From a virus: a stretch of 43,266 nt of DNA. Below are positions 31,516 to 39,109 of the stretch, piece by piece. The translations under genes and the position numbers were made by a program. The stretch spans positions 1 to 43,266 of IMG/VR virus record IMGVR_UViG_3300049847_000569, one strand, 5' to 3'. Each line of letters starts with the position of its first letter. The stretch's first letter is position 1. Below the pieces are notes generated by a model. It made no database searches. It was not told the origin of the DNA and saw only the letters and a program-made list of their open reading frames with translations.

Positions 31516-33804
31516 CTATTTCGACACAACCGACTTAAAGCCGGTTGGGGTTTTGATGACCTCTCTCGGTGCGTTCGCGGATTCAGTCATCTTGTCCATG
31601 GCGGCCTGAAGCGCGGCGAGGGCCTGCGTCACCCCTTGCATGAGGGGGGCGGTCTGCGCCGCCGCTTGTTGTTGACTCTTCTGGGCCACTTTCGCGCCGG
31701 TTGCGGCGGAAGTTAACTCCATCTTCTGCTTTGTGAAAGTGGCTTCATTTTGCGCCTGCTTCGCCTGTTCCGAGGCGGCCTTCGCCTGATCTTGGGCCGT
31801 CATAATGGCCTTCTGCGCATCAAGCTCGGCACGGACGACCCTAACCTCGGCGTCGAATTCCTTCTTCGCCGTTTCGAGGTTTCGCTGCTCGTCTTGGATA
31901 GCGGTGAGTTGATCTTTGAGCTTGGATTGGGTTTGCTCAAGCTGGGCTTGTTGCTGTTTAAGGTCTTGGTCTTTCTTTTCCTGCTCGGGGGTGGGGCCAG
32001 TCTGCGCCGGCGGGGGCTGCTGGACGGCCATAATCGAGTCCACGATAGCGAGACCGAATTTGAACCTCTGGCAAACGGCGACCAAAATCGACTTCGCGGC
32101 GGCAAGGCCCGTCGGCCCGAGTTGGACGAGAGGCGCCAACCCCGCCATGAGTTGTCCCATCGCGTTCATAAACTCACCGACTTCTTGCTTATCGGTGGCG
32201 GTGTCCAAATCTACGGTGGAGTTGGATTGGACATTGATTGTGTAAGTGCGGTTCGCGTCGGAAGCGATCTGCTTCACGACGGATTCGATGGAGGGTTTTG
32301 AAGCGGTAGCTTGGGCTTGTTGGAGTTGTTTTAGGCCCTCGGGCGGCGGAGGAACGCCTTGTGCTTGCATTTGCGAGCCGAGCATCATAAGGTGCTGGAC
32401 GGTCGCGGCGGCGGCGGCCTTCTCCTGCTCCGTGGGGAGGCCCATCTGGATCATCGCATTCCACTGCGCGGGAGGAACCCTCTTCGCGCCGCAATCCAGC
32501 GCGAGGCGATACAGGTCCCTCACATAATCCGCAACGGCTTTCTGCATATCTCTTAAGCGGATGGTCCCCCATTTGTTTTTGAGGTCCTGTGCAGTAGCCG
32601 TCTCACTCGCGACAGAAGAGCCGCGAAGAATGTCCGAAATGCCGGTAAGTTCATAAATGACCGCCTTTATCTGTTGCCGGGCTTGGTACAGTTCTGTCGC
32701 GACCTGCACGAGTTTTTCGATGGGCAGCATCCAAATCTGCCGCTCGAAGCCCCCATTTTGCGCCAACATCATCGATTCTTTGGCGGGGAAGAGTTTGTTC
32801 TCAGAATCGTCGGAGGAGAGGATGTGCTCCATTTCCGTGCCGAGGAGGAGATTATACGCGCCCCTCACCTTAATCGCGGAGAGGACCTTATTCAACCGCA
32901 CGGTGACGCGGTTTAGCTCTTCGGCTTGATTGCGATAGTATTGATAGAGGGGGATCGGAACGATCTTCCCGGGTTTCCGGGTTAGGAGCAGCGGGCCGGG
33001 GGTGGGGAAGAAGCCCTCCAACCCAAGAACGTCATCCTCGGATTTTAATTCGAGTTCTTTCCAATCCTCACAGAGGAAATAGACCTTCTTCTCGGCCTTA
33101 ACCCAGAGTTCATAGACAATCGTGCCCTTTGGAGAGGCGGATTTTCCCTCTCCCTCCTCGCCCGGGCCGGCGACGTAGTTATCTTCGTCCTCGCCGGGAA
33201 TTTGGAATTGGTCGAAAAGCTCCTGCTTCGTCAGTTCGTGGCGGAACGCAACCCAGGGGACTTTCGCCCATTTACGGGCCGGCCCCCAGATTAGGCCCTT
33301 GTAGTGGCCCGACTCGAAACAAAGGGGGATGGGGCGGTTATCGTAGTAGCGGAGGCGGATGAAGCCCATCCCCGGCACGAGGGACGAGAGGGTCGTCTCC
33401 GACATCGCATCGTCGAGGGATTCTTCGCCGGGATTCGAGGGGTCGGAGAGGACGGTTAGGAACCGTTCCGCCGCAATCGGCACCGGGCCGAGGTCAATCT
33501 CTTTGAAACGGCTCCGAACGTCCGGCTTCGGAGTTGCAGAGTACAGGGACGGCTTTATAACCTCAGTATTGGAATAGAGAATGTTGTACGGCTCAAGCTG
33601 CTCCGTATCTTTTTCGGAGGAGTAGATCGTAACCGCATTTTCCGCGGCCTTCCACCACCCACTCTCGAAGAATTTCTCACGGGCTTGTATCTTATCCAGC
33701 CACTCCCGCGCCTCGGAGAGGCGTTCTTTCGCGCCGCCCGAGGCGTCCTCTGCACGAGTGGTCTCCGCGCTGCCTTCGGCAGGGTTTACATAATTATCAC
33801 TCAC
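31516..33804 (-). CDS. Portal protein, P22-like
   Basis: 762 residues with a GTG start in a GTGA overlap with the large terminase. The N-terminal and central parts hold typical portal helices and beta segments (NILYSNTEVIKPSLYSATPKPDVRSRF; YQYYRNQAEELNRVTVRLNKVL; the ELTGISDILRG loop). From about residue 560 a very long Gln/Lys/Glu/Ala coiled region follows (QEKKDQDLKQQQAQLEQTQSKLKDQL), analogous to the P22 portal barrel. Forms the dodecameric DNA channel. Confidence 0.9.
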   Translation of the reverse strand: MSDNYVNPAEGSAETTRAEDASGGAKERLSEAREWLDKIQAREKFFESGWWKAAENAVTIYSSEKDTEQLEPYNILYSNTEVIKPSLYSATPKPDVRSRFKEIDLGPVPIAAERFLTVLSDPSNPGEESLDDAMSETTLSSLVPGMGFIRLRYYDNRPIPLCFESGHYKGLIWGPARKWAKVPWVAFRHELTKQELFDQFQIPGEDEDNYVAGPGEEGEGKSASPKGTIVYELWVKAEKKVYFLCEDWKELELKSEDDVLGLEGFFPTPGPLLLTRKPGKIVPIPLYQYYRNQAEELNRVTVRLNKVLSAIKVRGAYNLLLGTEMEHILSSDDSENKLFPAKESMMLAQNGGFERQIWMLPIEKLVQVATELYQARQQIKAVIYELTGISDILRGSSVASETATAQDLKNKWGTIRLRDMQKAVADYVRDLYRLALDCGAKRVPPAQWNAMIQMGLPTEQEKAAAAATVQHLMMLGSQMQAQGVPPPPEGLKQLQQAQATASKPSIESVVKQIASDANRTYTINVQSNSTVDLDTATDKQEVGEFMNAMGQLMAGLAPLVQLGPTGLAAAKSILVAVCQRFKFGLAIVDSIMAVQQPPPAQTGPTPEQEKKDQDLKQQQAQLEQTQSKLKDQLTAIQDEQRNLETAKKEFDAEVRVVRAELDAQKAIMTAQDQAKAASEQAKQAQNEATFTKQKMELTSAATGAKVAQKSQQQAAAQTAPLMQGVTQALAALQAAMDKMTESANAPREVIKTPTGFKSVVSK

Positions 33805-35252
33805 AGGCGGGCATTCCTAGAAAGGGAGCGGGCACTCTGCCTCTTGATAAGCTCGTCGATGGTGGGGTAAGAGCGCGCCTTCGTCCAGTCGATTGGGGTA
33901 ATTGGCTTTTTAAGGTCCTCAATCGAGGGGCGCGACATTACAGCGTAGCGGGTTTCGTCCGCGGCGTGGTCTTCGCCGTCGGAGTCGAGGTCTTCGGGGT
34001 TTTTCTCATCATGCTGGAGATAGGGGAGGGTGCGGATTGTGTGCTCGCACGATTCGTGGAAGTAGATTAGCGCGGGGGAGATAGCGAGCCTCTTTCGGAG
34101 TTGTTCCCAACCCGGCTGGCGCGCATTATCCCCCCGAAACCAAGAGCACTTCTCGATAATCATCATTTCCGCGATCGAGGGGCCGCCGTTGGTGATGAAG
34201 ATGGACGGATCAGACACGCCGTAGGAGAGGCGTTTGATGTCCTCCTCGCGCTTAATCACGCCCTGGGCGACTTGCGCGGCGTCCATTTTCAGCCCTTTAT
34301 TCGGCCGCCCATTCCATCCATACCATTCACGGAATTTGATGAGGGCGCCTCGGGGGAAGTTTGTTCCGCCATCCGCGACCGCATACCACCCGACGCAGAA
34401 GGGGGCGGAAGAGCCCCAGTCCAGCGCGCGGAACCTTGTCCAGTGTTCAGGGAGATCAATCTTCCCACCGAAAACGTGTCGATCCTCGGAAAACTCGGAA
34501 AAGAAGGTCCCATCGACGCCATTCCAATCTCCTTCGAGCCAGGCTTTTACGAGTTGGGGAGAACCCGTCTCCCGGAGACGCATGATATACGTCGGGTCGT
34601 TTTGAAGGAGTTTGGGGTTGTCCTTCAGTTTGGAGGGGATGAAGACACGATCGATTTCCGCCGTTACGGTTTCGCCGTCCGGGAGTTCGATGTCTTCGGT
34701 CTCTTTCACGACGAGATAGCCGGTTGGGCAGGGATCGACGTAGCGTTCTTTGACCCAATGGTGGCCGGGGCCGCCAGGGTTGCCGGTCATGCGGATGCCG
34801 CAAGGAACGCCCTGCGCTGAGCGGAGAGTCCCTTTGAGCTTCATTATCGGGTCAGGGAAGGGGAAGTTGGTAACTTCCTCAACGTAGATTCGGGTGTATT
34901 CGTGGCCCTGATATTCCTCCGCGTCTTCGTCGCGTTCGAGATACGCGAATTTCAAGGTCGCGCCGTTGGGCATGATGAGTTCTTTTTTCTGCTCATGCCA
35001 CTTCGCGCCAATTTTCGCGGTGTAGCGGCGGAACCGCTTGATAACGTCGGTGAGTTGGGTTAGTTTCCGGCGGATGAAGAGGCCGGAGGCGTGCTCGCCG
35101 TAGGCGTTGGAATGGGCGAACCAGTCGCCGATGCTGCCTTCTGTCTTCCCCCCTCCCCGAGCGCCGCCGAAGAAGACCTCGAACACTGGGCACGAAACGA
35201 GGTCCGTCTGCGGGCCCGGTTGAGCGGCCCAAAGAATCGTAGGCTCAATCAC
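33801..35252 (-). CDS. terL: Terminase large subunit
   Basis: 483 residues, GTG start with AGGA upstream. ATPase motifs: GGARGGGKT (29-37) as Walker A, RIYVEE (121-126) as Walker B, and TGNPGG (156-161) as coupling motif. The nuclease domain begins with ALDWGSSAPF (D278). Pumps DNA into the prohead and cuts it. It overlaps the portal gene by 4 nt and the short upstream gene by 8 nt. Confidence 0.93.
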   Translation of the reverse strand: MIEPTILWAAQPGPQTDLVSCPVFEVFFGGARGGGKTEGSIGDWFAHSNAYGEHASGLFIRRKLTQLTDVIKRFRRYTAKIGAKWHEQKKELIMPNGATLKFAYLERDEDAEEYQGHEYTRIYVEEVTNFPFPDPIMKLKGTLRSAQGVPCGIRMTGNPGGPGHHWVKERYVDPCPTGYLVVKETEDIELPDGETVTAEIDRVFIPSKLKDNPKLLQNDPTYIMRLRETGSPQLVKAWLEGDWNGVDGTFFSEFSEDRHVFGGKIDLPEHWTRFRALDWGSSAPFCVGWYAVADGGTNFPRGALIKFREWYGWNGRPNKGLKMDAAQVAQGVIKREEDIKRLSYGVSDPSIFITNGGPSIAEMMIIEKCSWFRGDNARQPGWEQLRKRLAISPALIYFHESCEHTIRTLPYLQHDEKNPEDLDSDGEDHAADETRYAVMSRPSIEDLKKPITPIDWTKARSYPTIDELIKRQSARSLSRNARL

Positions 35253-35406
35253 GCTTGATCCTGCGCAAGTCCATCAAGACTTTTGTGCGTATCTCAGACA
35301 CTGACCCGCCGATGTCGTATCTTCTATCATACGTGTTTCGACTGATCTGTTTTGGGATAGGAGTGCTAGCGGCTATCGCTATGCCGCGCAAGCATTCTCG
35401 CTTCAT
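35245..35406 (-). CDS. Small basic protein before large terminase
   Basis: 53 residues beginning MKRECLRGIAIAAS and ending in a basic helix (KVLMDLRRIKRD). It is linked by an ATGA overlap to the upstream gene and overlaps the terminase start by 8 nt, the same junction style as the operon. It fills the only gap between 33801 and 37691. Might modulate packaging, but no function is known. Confidence 0.6.
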   Translation of the reverse strand: MKRECLRGIAIAASTPIPKQISRNTYDRRYDIGGSVSEIRTKVLMDLRRIKRD

Positions 35407-35738
35407 CAGGCAATTCCGAACGCCGCTGCTATCGCGTTCACAGCGGATTTGAGCCGCTGCGCGTCGTTGGCCGAGTCCGCGTCGATATTGGCTTGCAGGG
35501 TGCTGGTCGTGGTGGGCTTGCAGTAGTTCGCCGCGATCGCAATAGCGATATTCTGGCGGAACTCCTGGTTCGAAGTCAACGAGGCCCCCAGGACGCCCTG
35601 ATCCTGAACCTGTTTCTGCACTGCAACAAGCTGCCCGGTTCTGTACGAAGCCAGGTTCGCCAGTTCGTTCCTGTAGTCCTGCGCCTTAATCTTATCGAGG
35701 TCGATGGAGGTCGTTGCTGCGGTGATGTCTGCGTCCAT
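35406..35738 (-). CDS. Hypothetical protein
   Basis: 110 residues, Ala/Thr/Asp/Gln-rich, probably helical (DLDKIKAQDYRNELANLASYRTGQLVAVQKQVQDQG). Starts in a TAATG overlap with the preceding membrane protein gene. Codon use is somewhat less C-rich than the terminase and portal genes. Unknown function. Confidence 0.55.
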   Translation of the reverse strand: MDADITAATTSIDLDKIKAQDYRNELANLASYRTGQLVAVQKQVQDQGVLGASLTSNQEFRQNIAIAIAANYCKPTTTSTLQANIDADSANDAQRLKSAVNAIAAAFGIA

Positions 35739-35977
35739 TATTGGGGCTCCGTGGGTTTATTCCCGAGAAGTTCAGTTTTCTGCTGCGAGCCGGAGGAACT
35801 GCCGAAATAGTAGTTCACAATGGCGCCGAAGCAGGTGGCGAGATTACCGATGAGGATGAGCAGCGCGTCGCGCATACTACTATCGACATCATTTTTGAGG
35901 ACGAGCCATAGCGCCGCGAAAAAGCCCACGCATACAGCGAAGGCGAGGAAAGCCTGGACTTTTCCGAGGTGCCTCAT
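35738..35977 (-). CDS. Two-helix membrane protein, holin-like
   Basis: 79 residues with hydrophobic segments at about 8-26 and 38-58 and a polar C-terminus ending in GSSSGSQQKTELL. Size and topology match small class II holins or holin-associated proteins. It lies in a cluster with a 3TM holin and endolysin. Whether it is holin, antiholin or another envelope protein is open. Confidence 0.55.
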   Translation of the reverse strand: MRHLGKVQAFLAFAVCVGFFAALWLVLKNDVDSSMRDALLILIGNLATCFGAIVNYYFGSSSGSQQKTELLGNKPTEPQ

Positions 35978-36291
35978 TTCCCGATGGCTTTCCAGAGTTG
36001 GGCGATATCCCCCGTTTTCGCGGCGAGGAAGAAGATAACCGTCAAAACCACCGCCTTCGCGGAGAAGAGAATAAATCGGCCGAAGGAAAGTTGGTGTTTT
36101 ACGTCGATTATGGCATTTTCCATTTCTTTTAGTCGGCCTTCCTCGGCGTGGATGTGGAGTTCGAGGCGTTTCGCGAGGAGGTCAATCTTCTCATTCGAGT
36201 GGCGAATGGCGGTGGTTATTTCGCCAAGCTCCCGGGCTATTTGCTCGCCGTTCATAAGGGGTACCTCGTAGGTGGGGAAGACAGCGAGCAT
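35974..36291 (-). CDS. Coiled-coil membrane protein of lysis cluster
   Basis: 105 residues from ATG 36291 (TAATG overlap with the holin gene); ATG 36255 with GAGG upstream is a shorter alternative. Residues 15-70 are an amphipathic helix (GEITTAIRHSNEKIDLLAKRLELHIHAEEGRLKEMENAI), then one hydrophobic segment near 82-98. An inverted arrangement compared with Rz-type spanins (TM at the C-terminus). Exact lysis role unknown. Confidence 0.55.
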   Translation of the reverse strand: MLAVFPTYEVPLMNGEQIARELGEITTAIRHSNEKIDLLAKRLELHIHAEEGRLKEMENAIIDVKHQLSFGRFILFSAKAVVLTVIFFLAAKTGDIAQLWKAIGK

Positions 36292-36728
36292 TATTTGGTG
36301 AGACCGCGGGACTTCTCGAAGGAGCGGAAGCCGGAATAGCCGACATAGCCTACGCCGAAGAGAGTCCAGAGGGAATCGGGGACCGCCGCGAGCCATGCTT
36401 GCATGCCGGCCGCGACTTGGACCGCTATTTCGGGCCGGAAGGCCGATAAAACCCCCATCGGGAGGGCGGCGAGGATCATGATATAGATGACGTACATGAA
36501 ACTCGGCCGCGCACGGGAGGTCCAGGGGTCGGAACTTTGCGCCTCCGCGAGGATGGCGGACATGGAGACTTTTAACTCCTCCATCGCGCCCTCTTGTTGG
36601 AGTTGGGCGAGGGCGAGGGTTGCCGCGGCGCGCTCTTTCTCCTGCGCGATCTTGTCGGGGAAGATTTTATCGATAACCTTCCCGCCGAAATCGAAGATTG
36701 CGCCGAGGCCGGCGATGTCAAGAGACAT
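36291..36728 (-). CDS. Holin, 3TM family
   Basis: 145 residues. A basic/amphipathic N-terminal half is followed by D-P-W-T-S-R-A-R-P-S-F-M-Y-V-I-Y, the hallmark of the phage 3TM holin family, and hydrophobic segments near 78-95, 100-115 and 118-135. Permeabilises the inner membrane to release endolysin. Adjacent to the GH108 endolysin. Confidence 0.8.
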   Translation of the reverse strand: MSLDIAGLGAIFDFGGKVIDKIFPDKIAQEKERAAATLALAQLQQEGAMEELKVSMSAILAEAQSSDPWTSRARPSFMYVIYIMILAALPMGVLSAFRPEIAVQVAAGMQAWLAAVPDSLWTLFGVGYVGYSGFRSFEKSRGLTK

Positions 36729-36897
36729 TTTTGCTCTCCTCTTCGGCTTTCTTCTCGATAAGCTCTTTGGATTGGAGGGTTTTATCGTTGGCTTGGGAGA
36801 AAATCTTCTGGATGAGGTCGTTTGAACGGCGCCACGGAAGTTCGGCGAGGCCGTTTATGAGGGTATCAACCTCGGCGGGTTCAAGGAGGAGGTACAT
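36718..36897 (-). CDS. Short conserved lysis-cluster protein
   Basis: 59 residues from ATG 36897 (MYLLLEPAEVDTLINGLAEL), then a Lys/Glu-rich tail. The longer frame upstream overlaps the endolysin gene and is Pro/Ser-rich noise. This short protein is commonly coded next to phage endolysins without known role. Overlaps endolysin by 17 nt and holin by 11 nt. Confidence 0.6.
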   Translation of the reverse strand: MYLLLEPAEVDTLINGLAELPWRRSNDLIQKIFSQANDKTLQSKELIEKKAEEESKNVS

Positions 36898-37396
36898 CGC
36901 AGTCCTTTTGGAGGTATTCGAGGTTAGAGCAAACGCGCTCGATCCACCCCCGGCCAAAAGCGGGCCAAGTGGGGAGTTTGGTGTAGAAACGAGTCCTCTC
37001 GGTGAGGAAGGAAAGGCCGATAAAAAGGGGGCCGGGGGCTCCATTCGCAGCGGCGAGGGTTTTCGGGCCGATTATGCCGTCATCTTCGACGGAGAGGGCG
37101 TGTTGGAGCCACTTTATCGCCTGAATCGGGCCGTGGTTGACGGCGGCGTCGAAAACCTGGAAAGCGAGGGGAGGGGGAAGGCCGTCGCAGCGGGGCGTTT
37201 CCCAATATTCGTTCTTGTATATCTCGACGGCGGTCTCTCGGGGGAGGAAGCGCATTTCGCCTTTATAGCCCCATTTCGCGGCGGTGCGGGAGGTTATGCC
37301 CCAATTCGTCGCACCGCCGGGGTCGAGGGGGTTGTTGACGTATTTTCCCTCATGGCCGAGGACGCGGGAAATGAAGAGGGGGAAGTTATCGGCCAT
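36881..37396 (-). CDS. Endolysin, GH108 muramidase
   Basis: 171 residues. The catalytic motif HEGKYVNNPLDPGGATNWGI with E16 identifies glycoside hydrolase family 108, followed by a Leu/Lys-rich linker and a PG-binding-3-type C-terminus (VEDDGIIGPKTLAAAN). It cleaves the beta-1,4 bond between MurNAc and GlcNAc. No signal or SAR segment is seen at the N-terminus, so release depends on the holin. Confidence 0.9.
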   Translation of the reverse strand: MADNFPLFISRVLGHEGKYVNNPLDPGGATNWGITSRTAAKWGYKGEMRFLPRETAVEIYKNEYWETPRCDGLPPPLAFQVFDAAVNHGPIQAIKWLQHALSVEDDGIIGPKTLAAANGAPGPLFIGLSFLTERTRFYTKLPTWPAFGRGWIERVCSNLEYLQKDCDVPPP

Positions 37397-37691
37397 TTAG
37401 ACCCTCCCAAATGCCGAGGTAGCCTTGTTTCATCTGGTCGAGGGAGGGAGGGGTGCGGGCTCCGGCGCCGGTGAGGAGTTTTTGGAGTTGGTAGGCGGGA
37501 ATTGCGCCGGCGAGGGGGATGGCGGAGAGGGGGTTTTGGGAGACCTCCTCCCGCGCGAAGGCGCGATGTTCGTAGGGGGATAGAAGGGCCTGCATTTGGG
37601 GGGAGGGCGCGGCGGCGCGTAGGTCGAGAAGACCCCGGTGGGGCATCCTCGCGAGGAGTTCGGCGAGACGATCTTGGTAGTCGGGGGTCAT
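37386..37691 (-). CDS. Hypothetical protein
   Basis: 101 residues. N-terminal helix (DYQDRLAELLARMPHRGLLDLRAAA) and a Pro/Ala-rich second half with a weak hydrophobic patch (SAIPLAGAIPAYQLQKLL). Coded between small terminase and endolysin and overlaps the latter by 11 nt. Similar short proteins accompany podovirus lysis genes. Function unknown. Confidence 0.55.
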   Translation of the reverse strand: MTPDYQDRLAELLARMPHRGLLDLRAAAPSPQMQALLSPYEHRAFAREEVSQNPLSAIPLAGAIPAYQLQKLLTGAGARTPPSLDQMKQGYLGIWEGLNGR

Positions 37692-37721
37692 TTGATCCGT
37701 TCCGCGCCGCCGTTGGCGGGG

Positions 37722-38207
37722 TTATTCCCCTAAACCCCGGGGTGAGACGTCGATAACTTCGGGAACCCCCCGGCCCTTCGATGCGGCGAGCCATTGGGCG
37801 GAGGTTTGTGCGACGGGGGGAAGTTGGACGATGTAGTTATTCGTCTGCGCGAAGGGATTGATGGGGGCGGGGGCGCCCTCAACGCCGAGTTTCGCGATGG
37901 CGATTAACTCGTTCGTCTTCATCGGCGCGTTAGCGTCCATCCGCTCGATTAGCTTATCGAGGGAGCGTTTCGCGGCGGCCTCGACGCGCTCTTTGACGGA
38001 GGCGCGGAGGATAGGGTCGGAAATCTCGGCTTTTCGCTCCGCAAGGCGGTTTTTGAAGGCGTCGGTATTGACCATGATCGAAACCCACGACTCGGAGTAG
38101 CCGCAAAGGCGCGCGAGGTCGCCTTGGGAGATAAGGGGGTTCGCCACGATCGCCTCGATGAAGGCGTCATGCCAATAATGGACGTGAGAAAGGCCGGGCT
38201 TGTCCAT
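37722..38207 (-). CDS. Terminase small subunit (probable)
   Basis: 161 residues from ATG 38207. Residues 10-50 contain a helix-turn-helix-like segment (ISQGDLARLCGYSESWVSIMVNTDAFKNRL), followed by an oligomerisation-type helix and a Pro-rich C-terminus. Promoter-proximal first gene of the packaging/structural operon. Would recognise the packaging start and load the large terminase. A TTG farther upstream (38246) is unlikely. Separation from terL by the lysis genes is unusual but known in podoviruses. Confidence 0.7.
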   Translation of the reverse strand: MDKPGLSHVHYWHDAFIEAIVANPLISQGDLARLCGYSESWVSIMVNTDAFKNRLAERKAEISDPILRASVKERVEAAAKRSLDKLIERMDANAPMKTNELIAIAKLGVEGAPAPINPFAQTNNYIVQLPPVAQTSAQWLAASKGRGVPEVIDVSPRGLGE

Positions 38208-38414
38208 AGACCTGCGGATTTTCGGCCAGCGGCGCGGGGTTGTCAACCAAAGAAGGGCAATTTGGGGCCGTATTCACTGTCGGTGTACAGCCCGGCTAAA
38301 CCCCCCTCACCCGCCCCCCGGCCTGCGGGGAGATACCCCCCTCGCTGCGCTCGGGAGAATGCGGGGAATATGATAGTACACGCTCACAGACTTTCACCCC
38401 GCCGCGCGCGCAGT

Positions 38415-38679
38415 GGATGCGCAGTAGTAGCCCGTTCTCCCGGAATGGGGGGATTTCGTATCAGGCTGAGTTGATGTTGTGAGAAAGAGACATAACTTCC
38501 CTGTGTTGCTTTTCTGCCACCTCTTGTATGTGTGTGTGTACTTACTAATTTTTTTTTAAATATGTAACAACACATACAGACAGCAGCGTCTCTTTTTCAC
38601 AACACTGTAACAGAGCCGTGGCGCCAAAGTACCCCCCACACGGGAGAACGGTCACCTACTGGGGAACCACTGCGCATCC
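38415..38679. repeat. Large nested inverted duplication
   Basis: Four ordered blocks are repeated in inverted order about a centre near 38545: GGATGCGCAGT (38415-38425 with 38669-38679), CCGTTCTCCCG (38432-38442 with 38641-38651), TGGGGGG (38446-38452 with 38632-38638) and TGTTGTGAGAAAGAGAC (38475-38491 with 38588-38604, one mismatch). AGTAG/CTACT also matches. An inner TGTATGTGT/ACACATACA pair (38525-38533, 38570-38578) frames the core. Spacing differs by small gaps, so it is a diverged inverted duplication rather than a chance palindrome. Could be an origin, packaging or regulatory site. Confidence 0.85.
38540..38562. other. AT-rich core of the inverted duplication
   Basis: A 23-base A/T-rich stretch with nine T followed by AAATAT, the most AT-rich tract in a GC-rich genome, at the centre of symmetry of the large inverted duplication and just after a GT-rich run. 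Compatible with a DNA-unwinding element or a strong promoter spacer. No experimental evidence. Confidence 0.5.
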
Positions 38680-38691
38680 CTTGCGGCAAAC

Positions 38692-38710
38692 ATTGTCACC
38701 TTATGACAAT
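38692..38710. promoter_or_regulatory. Operator-like dyad
   Basis: ATTGTCA-N5-TGACAAT, a perfect 7-bp inverted repeat, centred about 106 bp upstream of the predicted sigma-54 transcription start. This is a typical distance for an activator binding site. A repressor operator is the alternative. Confidence 0.5.
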
Positions 38711-38725
38711 TTCCGTCCCTTCCAT

Positions 38726-38742
38726 GTGACGTTATTTGTCAC
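38726..38742. promoter_or_regulatory. Second operator-like dyad
   Basis: GTGAC-N7-GTCAC, a 5-bp perfect inverted repeat centred about 73 bp upstream of the predicted sigma-54 start. Its half-site order (TGAC...GTCA) is the reverse of the dyad at 38692, so the two may not bind the same protein. Confidence 0.4.
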
Positions 38743-38779
38743 TCCCCGGGAAAAATCAAGGGGTTAAGCGTGTTTCGCC

Positions 38780-38797
38780 CTGGCACGGGGTTTGCAT
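38780..38797 (+). promoter_or_regulatory. Sigma-54 (-24/-12) promoter
   Basis: CTGGCACG-N4-TTGCAT exactly matches the RpoN consensus YTGGCACG-N4-TTGCW, with GG and GC elements 12 bp apart. Predicted start near 38807, leaving a 35-nt leader with AAGGA before ATG 38842. It would make the AAA+ operon dependent on sigma-54 and an enhancer-binding activator. No such activator (GAFTGA-type ATPase) is coded in the window, so the host's would be needed. Confidence 0.7.
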
Positions 38798-38841
38798 GTT
38801 ATAGGTTCTCCCCGAAACCACCTCTCGAAAGGATCCATGCT

Positions 38842-39027
38842 ATGACTATCACTATCGCTATGCAACGCACCTACGATCATCAACATACACAGGCACCGTG
38901 GCTCCTTACCCTTTATACAGGGTTGGGCACGCTTCGGGAGTGGGGCTGCGTCGGGCCCGACTTTCCGCAAGCTCGTGCCGTAATGGACGATTACGGCAAT
39001 CTCGTGATTGTAAGTCTGTGGAAGTAG
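38842..39027 (+). CDS. Hypothetical protein, first gene of AAA+ operon
   Basis: 61 residues from ATG 38842 with AAGGA at 38828-38832. Mixed composition with many aromatic residues (WLLTLYTGLGTLREWGCVGPDF). It lies just downstream of the sigma-54 promoter. An ATG at 38837 would stop after two codons. No family known to me. Confidence 0.6.
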   Translation: MTITIAMQRTYDHQHTQAPWLLTLYTGLGTLREWGCVGPDFPQARAVMDDYGNLVIVSLWK

Positions 39028-39061
39028 TTCACGCCCCTTGCGTCTGCTTTGGGCGCAATAG

Positions 39062-39076
39062 CGTGCACTATGCACG
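39062..39076. promoter_or_regulatory. Short palindrome between first two genes
   Basis: CGTGCA-CTA-TGCACG, a 6-bp perfect inverted repeat in the 82-nt gap. Could be a protein-binding site or a small RNA hairpin; too short to decide. Confidence 0.25.
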
Positions 39077-39109
39077 AACCCCTCAACCACTGGCCTAGGA
39101 GCCTGAAAC

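Larger units (their letters stand above)
38208..38841. other. Divergent intergenic control region
   Basis: 634 bp with no credible gene, between the leftward late operon and the rightward AAA+ operon. From left to right it holds a C-rich hairpin (38316-38330), a CGGGAGAA copy (38352-38359), the large inverted duplication (38415-38679) with an AT-rich centre, two dyads (38692-38742) and a sigma-54 promoter (38780-38797). No convincing sigma-70 promoter for either operon was found inside it; TTGTTA-17-TAGTAA on the - strand near the centre is a weak candidate. Confidence 0.8.

Noticed and set aside
35255-35452. + strand frame with membrane-like segment between terminase genes
   Set aside because: The opposite strand has a 53-codon frame joined by overlaps to both neighbours, which fits the operon better.
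38415-38679. Telomere-resolution (protelomerase) site or terminal inverted repeats
   Set aside because: The palindrome would fit, but no protelomerase or terminal-protein gene is visible and the polymerase is family A, not protein-primed. Kept as a possibility only.
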